A stretch of 64,000 nucleotides of DNA from Symbiodinium natans (Eukaryota > Sar > Dinophyceae > Suessiales > Symbiodiniaceae), in the NCBI GenBank assembly GCA_905221605.1, contig CAJNDS010000357.1, forward strand, positions 1-64,000, given 5' to 3'. The notes under the pieces are model-generated. The model searched no databases, was not told the origin of the DNA, and worked only from the letters and a program-made list of their open reading frames with translations. The position numbers and the translations under genes are program-made. The number at the start of each line of letters is the position of its first letter. Position 1 is the first letter of the stretch. Shown piece by piece: positions 12,762-24,200 of the stretch.

Positions 12762-13962
12762 AGCACCAGAGGCGCCGTGCCTCCAGAAATGGGTGCTGGA
12801 GCTGAGAAAAGAGAAGTTCCAGAAACCATCAGAAAGCTACAGAACCTCGAGAGCTTGAAGGCAACTGAAGAAGGGTGTTTCACTGCACCCCACACGCCCA
12901 AGCCGGAGCAGTGAATGTTGCTTTTGGCTGCGGCGGCCTGGCTCAACACTGCACTCGTCTCTGTTTGGGCAAGTGAGTGCTCGTGAGCCACTGCGCCACT
13001 GCAGGTCGAGTCGACGAAGCCTTGGACTTCATTCGTCGAACAGAAGGCCTTGGCTGCTTTTGGAAATAGAGTTTTCACCGGCTCGGCGCAGTCGCTCGCT
13101 AGTCTAGTCCTCAGAACTTGACTGCGCTTGCGTCGTTGCGGCCGTGCGCACCTGTGCTCTCTCCTTCTGCGGGGATAATTTAAGTCGGACAGGAGTGAGC
13201 CCAACGAGTAATGACCCAAACGATCACGCAAAGGCCTTGCTGGCAGCCTGTGCACGAGCCTGAAAGGCTCCGAAGAACAACTTGCTCCAGATTTCGTGGA
13301 CAACAGCGATCTAAGCGATGGAGGGGAGGACCTCATCCATGGCCTTTGCCTCAGACTTAAGGGCGTTAAGGGCCTTATAAGCCTCATGAAAGCCATGCTA
13401 GGCCCGGAGACCTCGGAAGGTGTGGTGGCCAGGCCGGTTTTTGTTAGTTTTTCTTTCAGCTCATGAAAGCCCCCTCGATCTTGAGCCTGAAACGTAAGAA
13501 CTCGAGGCGCATGGCCTCTGGAGAAGCCTCTGGAGACTCTGGACAGCCTCGCTCAGCTAATTTCGTTGCTGGACACCCGGAATGTGCCATTGGGCACGGA
13601 GCCATTCCTTGTTCACATCATGCTGTGATGAGGGCCTTCGACGATGGGGAGTCGAAAGTGACGAGGCCGAGCACACAGACGTTCAGTGTATGCCTGTGGC
13701 GCTATGAATGTTTTGTTGCGATCCAGGAGCCATGCATCACATTTCATTGGCATTTCCAGTTGCGGTCCGACCACATGTCCAAACTCTTCACGGCTGATAA
13801 CAGTCCTGAAAGTGCAGGCGGAAGATTTCCGCGTGAACCACTTGCGTGCAAGAGCACTCAAGGCGCTCATATGCAGGGCTGTGTGCATATGGCATGATTC
13901 ACGGCTGATTCACTGGGGCTGCCTTGGCTCAGCACTGCGATAGATGTTTACGGCACTTGGCC

Positions 13963-15711
13963 ATGGGCACGACATGGTCAGATGGAGATGAGGAGTGGGA
14001 GGATGAGGCTGAGGAATCCACGGACAAAGGGATTGCTGCTGGATTCAAGGCGCTCTTCTCGCTACTCTCAGGGCAGGGTGTCTTCGAAGCCGACGACGCG
14101 GGCTATGAAGGTGCTTGGTGTGACAAATGCGGAGACAACGCCGGCTTAGAGGCGGATCTTTACTGTGTGGACTGCGAGGCAGCGTTTTGCTGGGGCTGCT
14201 CCGGGCGCTGGCACCACCCCGGTGGATGCAATGAGCTGCACTCTCTGGAAGTTATAGTCAAAGGCGAAGGGAAGGGCCTTCGCATAGTCACCCCCTTGCT
14301 GGATGAAATGCTCATTTGCGTTGCTGCCTACCACATAATCAGGGGGTTGAAGGATTGCATCGACAGCCAATACTTGTTTAGAGCGGACATCTGCCCAGTT
14401 GTCCGGAAGCAGCAGGAATGGCTGGCGTGGACTGATACGCTGATTTTCTACCACTTTAAGGATGTTCTGATGGCCAGCTGCAGCAACGAAGACAATTTCT
14501 GGAAGCTTCTTCTGGACACGTGGGTTCGCACCATCGTGACCGACTCAGACAGCTTGTTCCTGCTTCTTCGCACGTTGCCCAATGCTTTGCTAATCCATTA
14601 CCTGGCGTCCACACTGATCGTCCCTCCTTTTGCTGTGGCCTATGCCTCGCTCCTGGTACTGGTACGCAGTCTGGAAGCACGACTGCCCAGGAACAGGTTG
14701 CTTTGTTGCGTAGCGGTTATGGCGCAGCAGGTGAGTGCAGCAAGCGCAAGGCTTGTGTCCTACAATATGCAGGCTCCCATGCAGACGAGACCACGCTTAC
14801 GCCCCTCGCAGGACATTTGGGAATGCTGGTCCTACTGGACTGGCAGGCAGATGCGATGGTTCGACTTTTACTACCGCTCCACGAGAGAGTGTGCCACACA
14901 GCTTCTGTCAAACACTTTACGATGTGTGGTCGTTTTCAGATGTTTGGGCATCTGTTTTGGGTTGGGAAGACTCATCCGATGCTTTCTCGAAATGGTTGGT
15001 CTGGAGCAGACGATCTCTACACAACAGCTCTGGTTTGAAAGGGTCAACCATATGCTGGACACCGACGAGCTCGTGTGGCGTGGGGTTGCTGGAGCTCTTG
15101 CAGTGACAGCCGAGCTTCTGGCGCGTGCTGATGTCCGCGGCATAGCAGCTTGCCTTCTTGGCTTGGCTGCTATTGTTGCGCTGGACGTGATGTTGCGTGT
15201 TGGGGTCGTTCAGCAGAGATGGTTTCGCCAGCGGAGGGTTCAGCGGACTGTCTTGCTTCCGCTTCTGGTGGTTCTCGTGGCTGTTCCAACAGCGAGGTGG
15301 GCTTTCATGGTCATCTACTTTGGATTGGCTTTGATACTTTGGTCGGTGGAGCGCCTGCTACGGTACATTCTAGAGCGGCAACAGCAGCAATTTGAAGAAC
15401 AGTGGAATGAGACCTACCGGGGTTTGGTGCTCGGGTCCTGCCCCTCCTTTGAGGGAGAGGAACCTTGTCCCTGTCCTTGTACCCATGCGCGAGAATCAAA
15501 GCCATCAAGGCGGCTGCAAAAGAGCCAGTGGCCATGGCCCTTCGAGCTTCGCTGTAGCTCTAAGCGAGTCTGCCGATGTAAACGCCGATCACGATCCTCC
15601 AAAGCCAGCGCATCCACTGACTCAATGTCTGCAGTCAGCGAATCGGAAAAAGAGTTTCGAGCAAGTCACAGATGCATGGTTTGCCCATGCGTCCCCCCCT
15701 CACCCCACTAA
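13963..15711 (+). CDS. B-box-type zinc-binding multi-pass membrane protein
   Basis: A single open frame encodes 582 aa from the ATG at 13,963, chosen because it is the first ATG in frame and sits in a GCCATGG context. An acidic N-terminus is followed by a Cys/His cluster at residues 53-93: C53-x2-C56, C68-x2-C71, C76-x2-C79, H84/H85 and H93. That spacing resembles a type-1 B-box zinc finger. Hydrophobic segments follow near residues 206-236, 318-342, 392-412 and 429-465, so the protein is probably a multi-pass membrane protein with a cytosolic zinc-binding head. The tail has CPCPC and CRCKRR clusters and then a Ser-rich end. B-boxes mediate protein-protein contacts in other families; the role here is unknown. 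The PKHD1L1-like exon begins 97 bases downstream. Additional exons on either side cannot be excluded. Confidence 0.6.
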   Translation: MGTTWSDGDEEWEDEAEESTDKGIAAGFKALFSLLSGQGVFEADDAGYEGAWCDKCGDNAGLEADLYCVDCEAAFCWGCSGRWHHPGGCNELHSLEVIVKGEGKGLRIVTPLLDEMLICVAAYHIIRGLKDCIDSQYLFRADICPVVRKQQEWLAWTDTLIFYHFKDVLMASCSNEDNFWKLLLDTWVRTIVTDSDSLFLLLRTLPNALLIHYLASTLIVPPFAVAYASLLVLVRSLEARLPRNRLLCCVAVMAQQVSAASARLVSYNMQAPMQTRPRLRPSQDIWECWSYWTGRQMRWFDFYYRSTRECATQLLSNTLRCVVVFRCLGICFGLGRLIRCFLEMVGLEQTISTQQLWFERVNHMLDTDELVWRGVAGALAVTAELLARADVRGIAACLLGLAAIVALDVMLRVGVVQQRWFRQRRVQRTVLLPLLVVLVAVPTARWAFMVIYFGLALILWSVERLLRYILERQQQQFEEQWNETYRGLVLGSCPSFEGEEPCPCPCTHARESKPSRRLQKSQWPWPFELRCSSKRVCRCKRRSRSSKASASTDSMSAVSESEKEFRASHRCMVCPCVPPSPH

Positions 15712-15807
15712 CTCGACAGCAGAAGGCAGTGATTAGAGACGCAAAATAGGAGTATCTGCAGCTGGCCTCAAAGCCTTGCTAGTGGTACTGATGCAACATC
15801 GCTGCAG

Positions 15808-18800
15808 GTGCAGGCAAGAATGAAGGGACATCAGTTGGGAGCAGTGGGCACGATTCAGAGAAGACTTGCCGGAGATGACGACAATGATACAAACTCAACC
15901 GAAGATGAGTCTGAGGATGTTGAAGCTGTTGACACCGTGGAAAGGCTCATTCTGGGTCTCTCGCTCAACGGTGTCCGGCCACTTTGCAGGGTCGCGGAAG
16001 GCTGCGGCTTAAACTTGACGGATGAGTCTACGGCACTGGTGACTTCCGTGACCCCCCGCAATGGCTCCTATTCCGACGGAGTCGTTGTCACGATCACCTT
16101 GACTAGCATGCACATGCCAAGCAATTTGCAGGTTTTCTTTGGTGAGCACGAGTGTCCAAATCCCAGCGTTAGTGCTGGGCGGCACCACGGCATGTGGGTG
16201 GTGACCGTACCTCTTTGTGCCTTCGAAGCTTCTGATGTGCCCGTGTATGTCTTGACAGGCGCTGGGTATGCAATTGGAGCATCGCCCCACACTGGTGCAA
16301 GCTTCCTTTTCCAGCAGTTCCTACAACTGTTTTCCATCATGCCCGGCAACGGCTCGTTCTTCGGTGGGACTGTCGCCAACATCACCGGTGCCGGATTTGG
16401 CCCGACCCCATCCACGAACGTGGCGACAATCGGCAAGGTGCCATGTGAGATCTTCGAAGCTTCTCACCATCATGTCTTGTGCTATGTGCCAGCAGCGCCG
16501 TCTGAGCTCATGGACGCGGATGATACTGGAAGGACACAGGAAGTGAAGCTTCATGTAGTAACACCGGCGCAGCCCCAACAAGCGGGGTTGTGGGGCGAGT
16601 ACTTCTTCTTCAACCAGGGCAGCACAATCCCGAACTTGAATGACCGCATCCCTGATGTAGAACGTGTGGACATGACGATCAACTTTGAGGACTCAAACGT
16701 CGCGTGGGAGGGCCTGCCATCTGCGAACGACTATGCAGCCCGGTGGACTGGTTACTTGAGAATCCAGGTCACAGGCTTCTACACATTCTACTTGAGCTCG
16801 GATGATGGCAGCAACATGTACCTGGACGGTGCCCTGGTTGTCGATAACGATGGTCTTCATGGATTCAGAGAGCGTAGTTCCATCGAGATGGTACTGCAGG
16901 GCGGCAGTATGCATGCACTCACAGTCTTGTTCTTTGAGAATGGCGGCAATGCTGGTTGCGTGTTCAAGTACCGAGGCCCAGACACAGGTGGTCAGAAAAT
17001 TGTCGTGCCAGCAAGTGTCCTAAGTCATGCGAGGTATCGGGACGCGCCAGTGCTTTCCTACCTGTACGATCGCCCCGTCCTTGCACCCACCATCGAGAAC
17101 CTCACAGAATCCTCTCCGTCTGAGTTGATTCTGGAGGGCTGGAACTTTGGTACGTCTGGGAAGGTGGCGATTGGAACGGCAAGTAATCCAGATGCCAATT
17201 TCCAGTGTGTGCCGACAAGCTGGACGGAAGGAAGGGTTGCCTGCAATCGTCCAGAGCTACCCTCCGGCTCTTGGCAGGTTCGGTTGTACTCTGACATGGA
17301 TGGCTGGTCCAACCCGGCACCATACCTTCTTTGGGTGGTGCTGAACGTCTCAAGTGTTGAGGCAAATGACAACTCGGTGGCTACAGATTCCGCTGAGGAG
17401 CCCTGGGTGCTCATCATGAAGCTTGCTGATGGGGGCATTCTTGGATATGATTCGGAGCTTTGGGGCAACGTGGAGCTCCTGAACGAGAACTCGCCCGAGG
17501 GGGAGCCAGTGAATGCCAAATACCAGCACTACCTGGATGTGCCTTTCACACGGCTGCGCGCCTGTGTTGGCAGTGCACATGGTCACTGCGTGCATCACAA
17601 GTTCGACACTGCCTGGTCTAGTGCCCTGGAGCTGTTCTCAGCAGGCTACGTGCGTGACCACACCGTGGACCAAGCTGGCATGATTCAGGCTCTCGGTGCG
17701 AAACCCGGGAGCTACCGAAGCTGCCCAATGCTTATGCCTGGCTTCAATGTGATCTGTCAACACAACAACAAGGCACGCTGGGGTTTCTGTGCAAACTGCC
17801 CAAGCAAAACTTGCCGTGATGAGTCTGAAGCAGACGCTGCCATTGGAATCGGCCTCCGTGGGGAGGGCTCAAGTGCAGTCGGCGCTGGCTGGACCGACTA
17901 CTTTGCCCCGGGAGCTGGTACATGTTCCGCTGACAGTGAGACATCTCGGAATGTGTGGCTTTGGGTTGCGAACACCAGCGCCACTCCGTCAGGAGTCCTG
18001 CACAGCGGCTTTGGTGGCGGTGTGAATCTAACCATTCATGGGACTGGACTGGGCTTTGCTCCCGCGCAGACCAAGATGTCAGTGTGTGGTGAGGATTGTC
18101 CGGTGCTGACAAGCGATGGCTCCTCTGCTACTTGTAAAGTGCCTGCAATGACGAACATTGACTTAGTGGATGCACAGCCAGATGCCTTTCCAACAGTTGA
18201 CTTGGCACCATACGCTGCGAAGTTTTACACAGATCAGGGCGAAGCAGAGTCTTCCTATGCCCGCTTGGCCTTCACATCGAGTGCAGATAGACAGGTGGAT
18301 CTGCCGAACACACGCAGCAGCTGCTGGTTTGGCTTTGAGCTGCCTCCAAGTAAAGAAGCCATCATCACGGCAGTTGACTTCCACCCACCGACGGATCCGT
18401 ACCGGAGGCAGAAGGTGGTGGAGACGGTGTTCGAGATGCGTAGCTTCTCTGGCAACCTGTCCTGGGAGGAGATTGGCAGCGTGCGAGATACTGTTCAGAC
18501 AGGCCTTTCCATCGCACAAGGCTGGACTTCCTACCCGGTGGTTGGATCTGGGCCGAATGGCACTGCTGTAGGTCAGGCCTTTCGAGTGCGCATCCTTCCG
18601 AATGCCTGCAGCTCGTCTGGAGAGCTGATGAGAGGCGTGCGCTTCCGCGGCATCGTGTTAAACACTGGCAATGCCAGTGCTTGCCCCATCGAAGTGGAGC
18701 ACGTCTCACACCCGCTGGCTTCTTCTACAGGTGGATCTGCATGGCTTCCAGCACAACTATCCTACAGCCTGGAACGGACACCCATCGTGTCATCCCTGAC

Positions 18801-19683
18801 TCCACAGCGTGGCACGGCTCGTGGTGACACGTTGGTGACACTTCTGGGTGAAGGGCTCGAGCCTCTGGATTCAGCAGGGTCACCCGTGTCAGTCACCTCA
18901 GAGAATGCACAGATAATGCTAAACACGTACGCCTGTCTCCCGCTGGAGAACAACATGTCTGCATTGAGCTGCATCACGACGGAGCGAAACAACGGCATCC
19001 AGGCACCCTCAACGGTGCTGTGGTTAGCCGGCAAAGGCTATGCCATCATCTCAGAAAGAGCTGAGGACACTGTCTTCAGGTATGTTGACAGGTGGAGCAA
19101 TGTATACAGTTGGCTAGAGTCAGAACCACCTGTTGATGGTGACAGCGTCGTCGTCCCCGAAGGCCAAGCCATCATGCTGGATCAGGACTCGCCGCAACTT
19201 TTCTTGCTGCTGATCAGTGGTTACTTCGAGTTTGACCGAAAGGATCTGAAACTAGATGCCACCTACATCTGGATTTCTGGCGGGACTTTCTGGGTCGGCA
19301 GTGAAGAAGCACCATTTCTCCACCAGGCCACGATTACCCTGCATGGAGATCGCTGGCACACCATTGAGCTTCCCGTCATCGGCTCCAAGATGCTGGCAGT
19401 CACGGATCTGGGAGGATTGGGAACCTGCGGTCACAGCCATGGCACGACCGTGCGCTTGTCTGCACGAGGGAAGCACTATGCGGATCCTTGCCCGGTGAAG
19501 TTGGTCGGAAGGATGGAGCTTCATGGAAAGCCTGGCGTTTCCTGGACGCGGCTGGTGGAGACGGCAAGTGCAGGTTCCACATTGTTGAGGCTCGAGGAGC
19601 CTGTCGACTGGGAAGTGGGGACGGACATGATCATCACGCCGTCCAACAGGGGCCAAGATGAGGCGCCTGGCAAGCACGAGACT
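15808..19683 (+). CDS. PKHD1L1/fibrocystin-L-like protein, large 5' exon
   Basis: This long exon of 1,292 codons starts directly after an AG|G acceptor (AG at 15,806-15,807). No signal peptide follows the first in-frame ATG (15,820), so upstream exons probably exist. Domains in order, with approximate residues: acidic N-glycosylated linker (20-60); IPT/TIG 1 (76-166); IPT/TIG 2 (175-251); PA14 (260-410, GLWGEYFF... SSDDGSNMYLDG); IPT/TIG 3 (426-511); a Cys-rich fibrinogen/intelectin-like region (531-721); IPT/TIG 4 (728-781); a discoidin-like beta region (785-955, tentative); IPT/TIG 5 (991-1081); and the first part of a G8 domain (1095-1292). This set is typical of fibrocystin-L (PKHD1L1) and related extracellular proteins. 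It is probably secreted or surface-exposed. The exon ends at ACT|GCGAAG, a GC donor, followed by a 58-base intron with a long T-tract. Confidence 0.85.
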
Positions 19684-19741
19684 GCGAAGTTCTTTTTTTT
19701 GAGCTCTTAAGCGCCTTTTTTGTTTTTTTTTTTTTTTGCAG

Positions 19742-21210
19742 GTTCTTTCTGTTGCAGCAGAATGCTTGCGCGCAAGCACGTTGAGAGCTGAAGGTTCGTG
19801 CGGTGAAGAGCCTTCAGGATGACGGTGCGGTGCTTGGCACAGCGGGGGTTTTGCTGGTGGTGCTTGCTAGTCACTACTAGTCATGTAACCGCGTGTGCCG
19901 CGTGTGATGTGTTCCAAGGCTACACTGTGGAGCTGGACAGCCCCTTGAGATTCGAGCACTTGGGAATCTGGTGCGGAACGCTGAACCTCAGATTCGCAGG
20001 ACATGAACTCTTGCTTGAAGTCATGGCGCAGGTATTTTAACGATGAGATTCCCACCCCGACAGATCTTCGTCAGAGCCTCGCAGTCGCCATGGGCGCACT
20101 GATTCGACAGTCTAAAAAAACAGACACTCCTTTTGAGGTGCTGCAGTGGGGCGGCTGAATCGGAATGTCAAGGCGATGCTGTGACACTCGGCAGTTGAGA
20201 CTGGGCTTCCCACATCGACTTCCCACACTTCCCAGCTTTACTCTGCACTTTGGAGGTGCAGGGTGATGAGAGATCTCTCCGGCTGGGAAATGTCGGGGGC
20301 TGTGCTTTCATGATGGGGTCTTCAGGGCCGAGACTCTTTGAAATGCCTGGCGGCTTCCTGCAGGCTTACATGTTTGGAGTCCATGTCGGTGCCTTCCATG
20401 GTGGAGTCATGCGAATCGAGAACACTGAGATAACCCGCTCTGGTCAGGCACTGGGCAATGGGATGATCATGATGTTGTGAACAGTGAGAACTAGTCACTA
20501 GTGCGAGCAGTGTTTAGCATGATTTAGCGTGTGTCTCATGCAGGCAGCCAACTTTGGACGCTACTCATCCCACTGGCACGCCCTGTCACCACACAGAACA
20601 GTCGACGTCGTGGACATTGCCTCGGGCTCAGTCGGAAGGCGCTCTGTGCAGAGTACACTGGCAGCTTAGGTTTAAGAAGTGAAATATTTTGAGAGGCTTA
20701 CCTGCGCAACAACTCCTACCACGAGACCTTCCAGCGAGCAGTGGAGCGGTTCTTAGTCGGCGCACGTTGCCGCCAGCGAATGTCCGCGTTGCTTTGGCTT
20801 GGAGACAGAGACAAGCGTGATCCCCCTTGCTGATGTTGTGCATCATGCGCCTGAGGTTGTGCACTCCACCGATTTTGCGCTTGTAGAGCACAACGTGGCC
20901 TGGAAGACGAAGGGCCATTCATATTTCACCGAGGCGTCTGCATGGCACAGCCACATGCAGCCGACGATTCAGAAAGGACTGCTCTATGACAGGCTGGTGA
21001 CGAGGTCTTCGCAAACTTCTATCACAACCTGGCAGTGCATCCATTGCAGTGTGTGCCTTAGGTTATTCTGCGGCCGTGCAGAGTACTGTACTACGCCAAG
21101 TGTCCTAAACTTAACCCCCCTAAGATAGGGTGGTCTGGTCCCAGGCACCCCCTGCTTCTTGACGATGACATGGACCCTGCCGGCTTCTGGCTGCCTGGAT
21201 TTACTGGCTG
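19742..21210 (+). CDS. PKHD1L1-like protein, small exons 2-10 (G8 and beta-helix)
   Basis: Nine small exons continue the G8 domain and start the beta-helix. Best model: 19,742-19,802 (VLSVAAE); 19,919-19,972 (GYTVELDSPLRFEHLG); 20,138-20,172 (AAVGRLNRNVK); 20,256-20,447 (VQGDERS... TEITRSGQ); 20,544 to about 20,630 (NFGRYSSHWHALSP); 20,696-20,740 (AYLRNNSYHETFQRA); 20,856-20,939 (VVHSTDFALVEHNVAWKTKG); 21,005-21,048 (VFANFYHNLAVHPL); 21,145-21,210 (LLDDDMDPAGFWLPGFTG). Each matches successive G8/PbH1 motifs of the PKHD1L1/CEMIP/TMEM2 group, and reading phases agree at the junctions I could test. Every acceptor is AG|G; donors are mixed GT and GC. The ends of exons 3 and 6 are the least certain. 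Confidence 0.7.
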
Positions 21211-24200
21211 GTCCTGCCGCCATGTCTCCAGGTCTAGATGGAATATGTGGGTTTGCGATAATAAAGGACTCCTAATATAGACCCCCAAGCAGGCGGGGAG
21301 GTTGTTGAGGGCTTTACGTAAGTGCAGATGCGAGGGTAAGCCTTCCCAAGGGTCCATGTACCTATACAGTATATACTTGGGCCTACAAGGAGTTCCCATA
21401 TAGTAGCCCTAGGGCCCAAATATTTACTCTGTAGGTACCTGGGCCCCTCAGAGCTTGATACCCGAAACCTTAAAGCCTAAATCCAGTTCAGCACTGTGGC
21501 ATGAAAGACGCATAAAGAAGCTGTTCGGACCCGCGGCTTGATTCTGCCCTCAAGCCCCTTCAGAGTCTACTAGGTCTACCACATGGCAGGTTCTTTTTCA
21601 GATTCAAGGTCTAGCAGCCTAACATAGTCTGACGGTGAAGCCAGTGCTTTGTGCTGTCTACAGAATGTCGCTTTACGCGCCCTTCCTTTGCGGCGGCTTC
21701 GGAATGGTCGCAGCCTCAGGGCGTCTGCAGGGCGTGAGTCGAAAAGTTCCTGTATCGAGTTTGCTCCATCTTTGGAGAGGCAACGATGTTTGCATTGCTG
21801 GTGCCAGCAGCCCTGGCCTCAGCCGGAGTTGAAGAAGGCATGTCATACCTTGGCAAAGGCTTTGTCAATGCTTTGCAGGTCGGTGGGGTCGATCCTGCCT
21901 CGGTACCCGTGCTTTCTCTTCTTGGGCAAGGTGGCAAGATGTTTCTTGGCTGTGCAGTCGTATGCGTGGATTTGAATTGCAAGTTAATGCTCGGAGTAGC
22001 AGTGAAGCCGATGAGTGGGGCAAGGCCTATGTCTGGAGTTGGCTTATGTTGTCGATCCTCCGCGCGTGCTGCCCTCAACTGGAAGCGGCCGTAGAGCTTT
22101 GCAGGCGTTTCTGTTTAAGGCAGTTTGCACGATGTTGTGGTCTGCATCCACTGAATACCACTCTCCCCTTTCTGTTTGTTCAGTGTGCCATGCGGGACAT
22201 GTTTCGGATTATCACATCTGTGCTGGATTTTGCTTCATGTAGCTGCAATCCATTGGAGATATGCTTTCCAGCAACCCATTGAGGTGGTGATGCTGCGCGA
22301 CAGGGTGTTCTTGACTTCCTCTTGCAAGGTGCTTGTGCTCGCCAGCATTTTGTTTCCCTGGCGCGTCGGCTGCTGCCAGGCGGGCGGCATTTGGACACCG
22401 CACAGATTTATGGCAACCACAAGGCTGTGATTTCGCAATGTGTTGAATGTGGGCAAACCAGTCACGTGTCATTGAATGACCGCCAAGAAAGGGTTGCGTG
22501 TAACCCGAGACCAGGCACATTACATATTGTATCTTACTCAGATTGCCTCATATCGCCCAATGCTATCTGCTAATGCAGAAGCGCACAAGCTTGTCAGAAG
22601 CTTCTCAGAAGCCTCTGTCCTCTGCAGGAAGTTGGTGAAGGCATTCGACAGGCCTTGGAACGTGGAGTTCCTCAGCGGCTCTTCTAACTGCTTTCCGGAT
22701 CTTTCCGGCACACTGACACATGGGAAGGGATGATTGCATGTCCAGTAATCAAGTTAGGTGTGAGTCTTGTTGCAGCATGCTGGCAGTTCTTCGTCATGCA
22801 CTGGCACCTAGGTTCCCAGAGAGGAGATATTCCTCACCACGAAGATCTATCCAAATGATTTTGGATGGGAGAGGGTGTTCGCCCTGAGTCCGAACACGTC
22901 TTCTTGTTGCCTCAGCTTTCTGACTCTGATAGACGGTGGCCTGGGTCCCGCAGATGCTCGATGAGCTAGGCCTTCAGTGCTCTGACAGCACATGGGAGTA
23001 AGCGGTGCTCAAGGATAAGCGGGGACACAAGTATGCTCAAGGCACGAATGCACATTGTTATTCCCCCCTGTGGACCTGGCAGAGTATTGGAGGGAGGCTG
23101 ACAGCAGCCTCAACAAAAGAGAGCAGCCAGAAAGCAGCAACAACCAGCGTACTCCGTGGAACACCTCACCACTTTTGCTTCCAGAGCAAGGTTGAATGTG
23201 CCCGGCCCAATCTTATTCCTCCTAGCTGCCTGTGCCAGGCAAACTGTTGTGCCAGGCAAACTGTTTTGCGGAATAAGAAAGGGGGGGTGGGTCCCTCACC
23301 CACAAGGACAACGGCGACCTCGATTAAGTGGTCGTTTACACTGCGGGAACAACACCGACTTTGAAAGTCAGACTTTCAACTGTGAGAAGCGCACAGTTCG
23401 ATCTCTGGGCCCCAGAGGAAATACTGAAGCACATCGCAATTGGACTTCGATGAGCTATGTTTCAGGCGACCGGCCCATATGCCACACTCAACGAAAGGGC
23501 TTGATTCTCCAACAGCACGTTTGGAGCCACAGCAAAAAGTAAACGAGGTATGAGCCTGCACCTCTCGGGAAGAGTCCTTACCCTGGCGGACATATGTCCC
23601 TGACGTAAGTGCCCCTAAGAAGCTCCGTACATATCATGCACCAATGCGTTTCGCATTCTCTTTTTTCACAAAGCCGAGTCAGTCTCCAGTTTTGGGATGG
23701 GATGGTCTTTGGTATATCTGCGACCTTGTTCTAGATCTTGCCGTGCCTGTAAGGTATGTCGATCTGATCTTGCTGCACTTCGCAAGTGCAGAGGCCCTGA
23801 AGGCGGGTGAAGTTCCGGATACCACACATGAGTCCGTCACGCCCGTCACGGCCATGGCACCACATGGCCCATTGCCGGGCACATGGCCTGGTGCATTCTT
23901 CGCATCGCTGTAGGACTGCGGCACGCCAAAGCAATGTCGCCAAGAGACCTGGCTCGCGCTGCAGCGGTTCCAGAGCCAGGCTTCGGGATGCTCCGATAGG
24001 GACATGCGGGGACGGCGAACTGACCCCCCTGCGAATTGTGTGGCTTGTGTTCTCTTGTGTTCTCGAGCCTCTTGAAAGCCACAGGGCCAAGTCCGAGCTC
24101 TTGGTGTCAGCAACTTCGGGCCGCGACAGATGCAGGAGACTGCCTGCAAGGGACCGCCTGTCAAAGACATTGTGGCAAAGCTTTGTAGTGACATTGTAGG

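Noticed and set aside
12521-13396. Minus-strand open frame of 291 codons
   Set aside because: No domain, low-information composition, and it overlaps a plus-strand candidate and a direct repeat. GC-rich DNA readily gives such chance frames.
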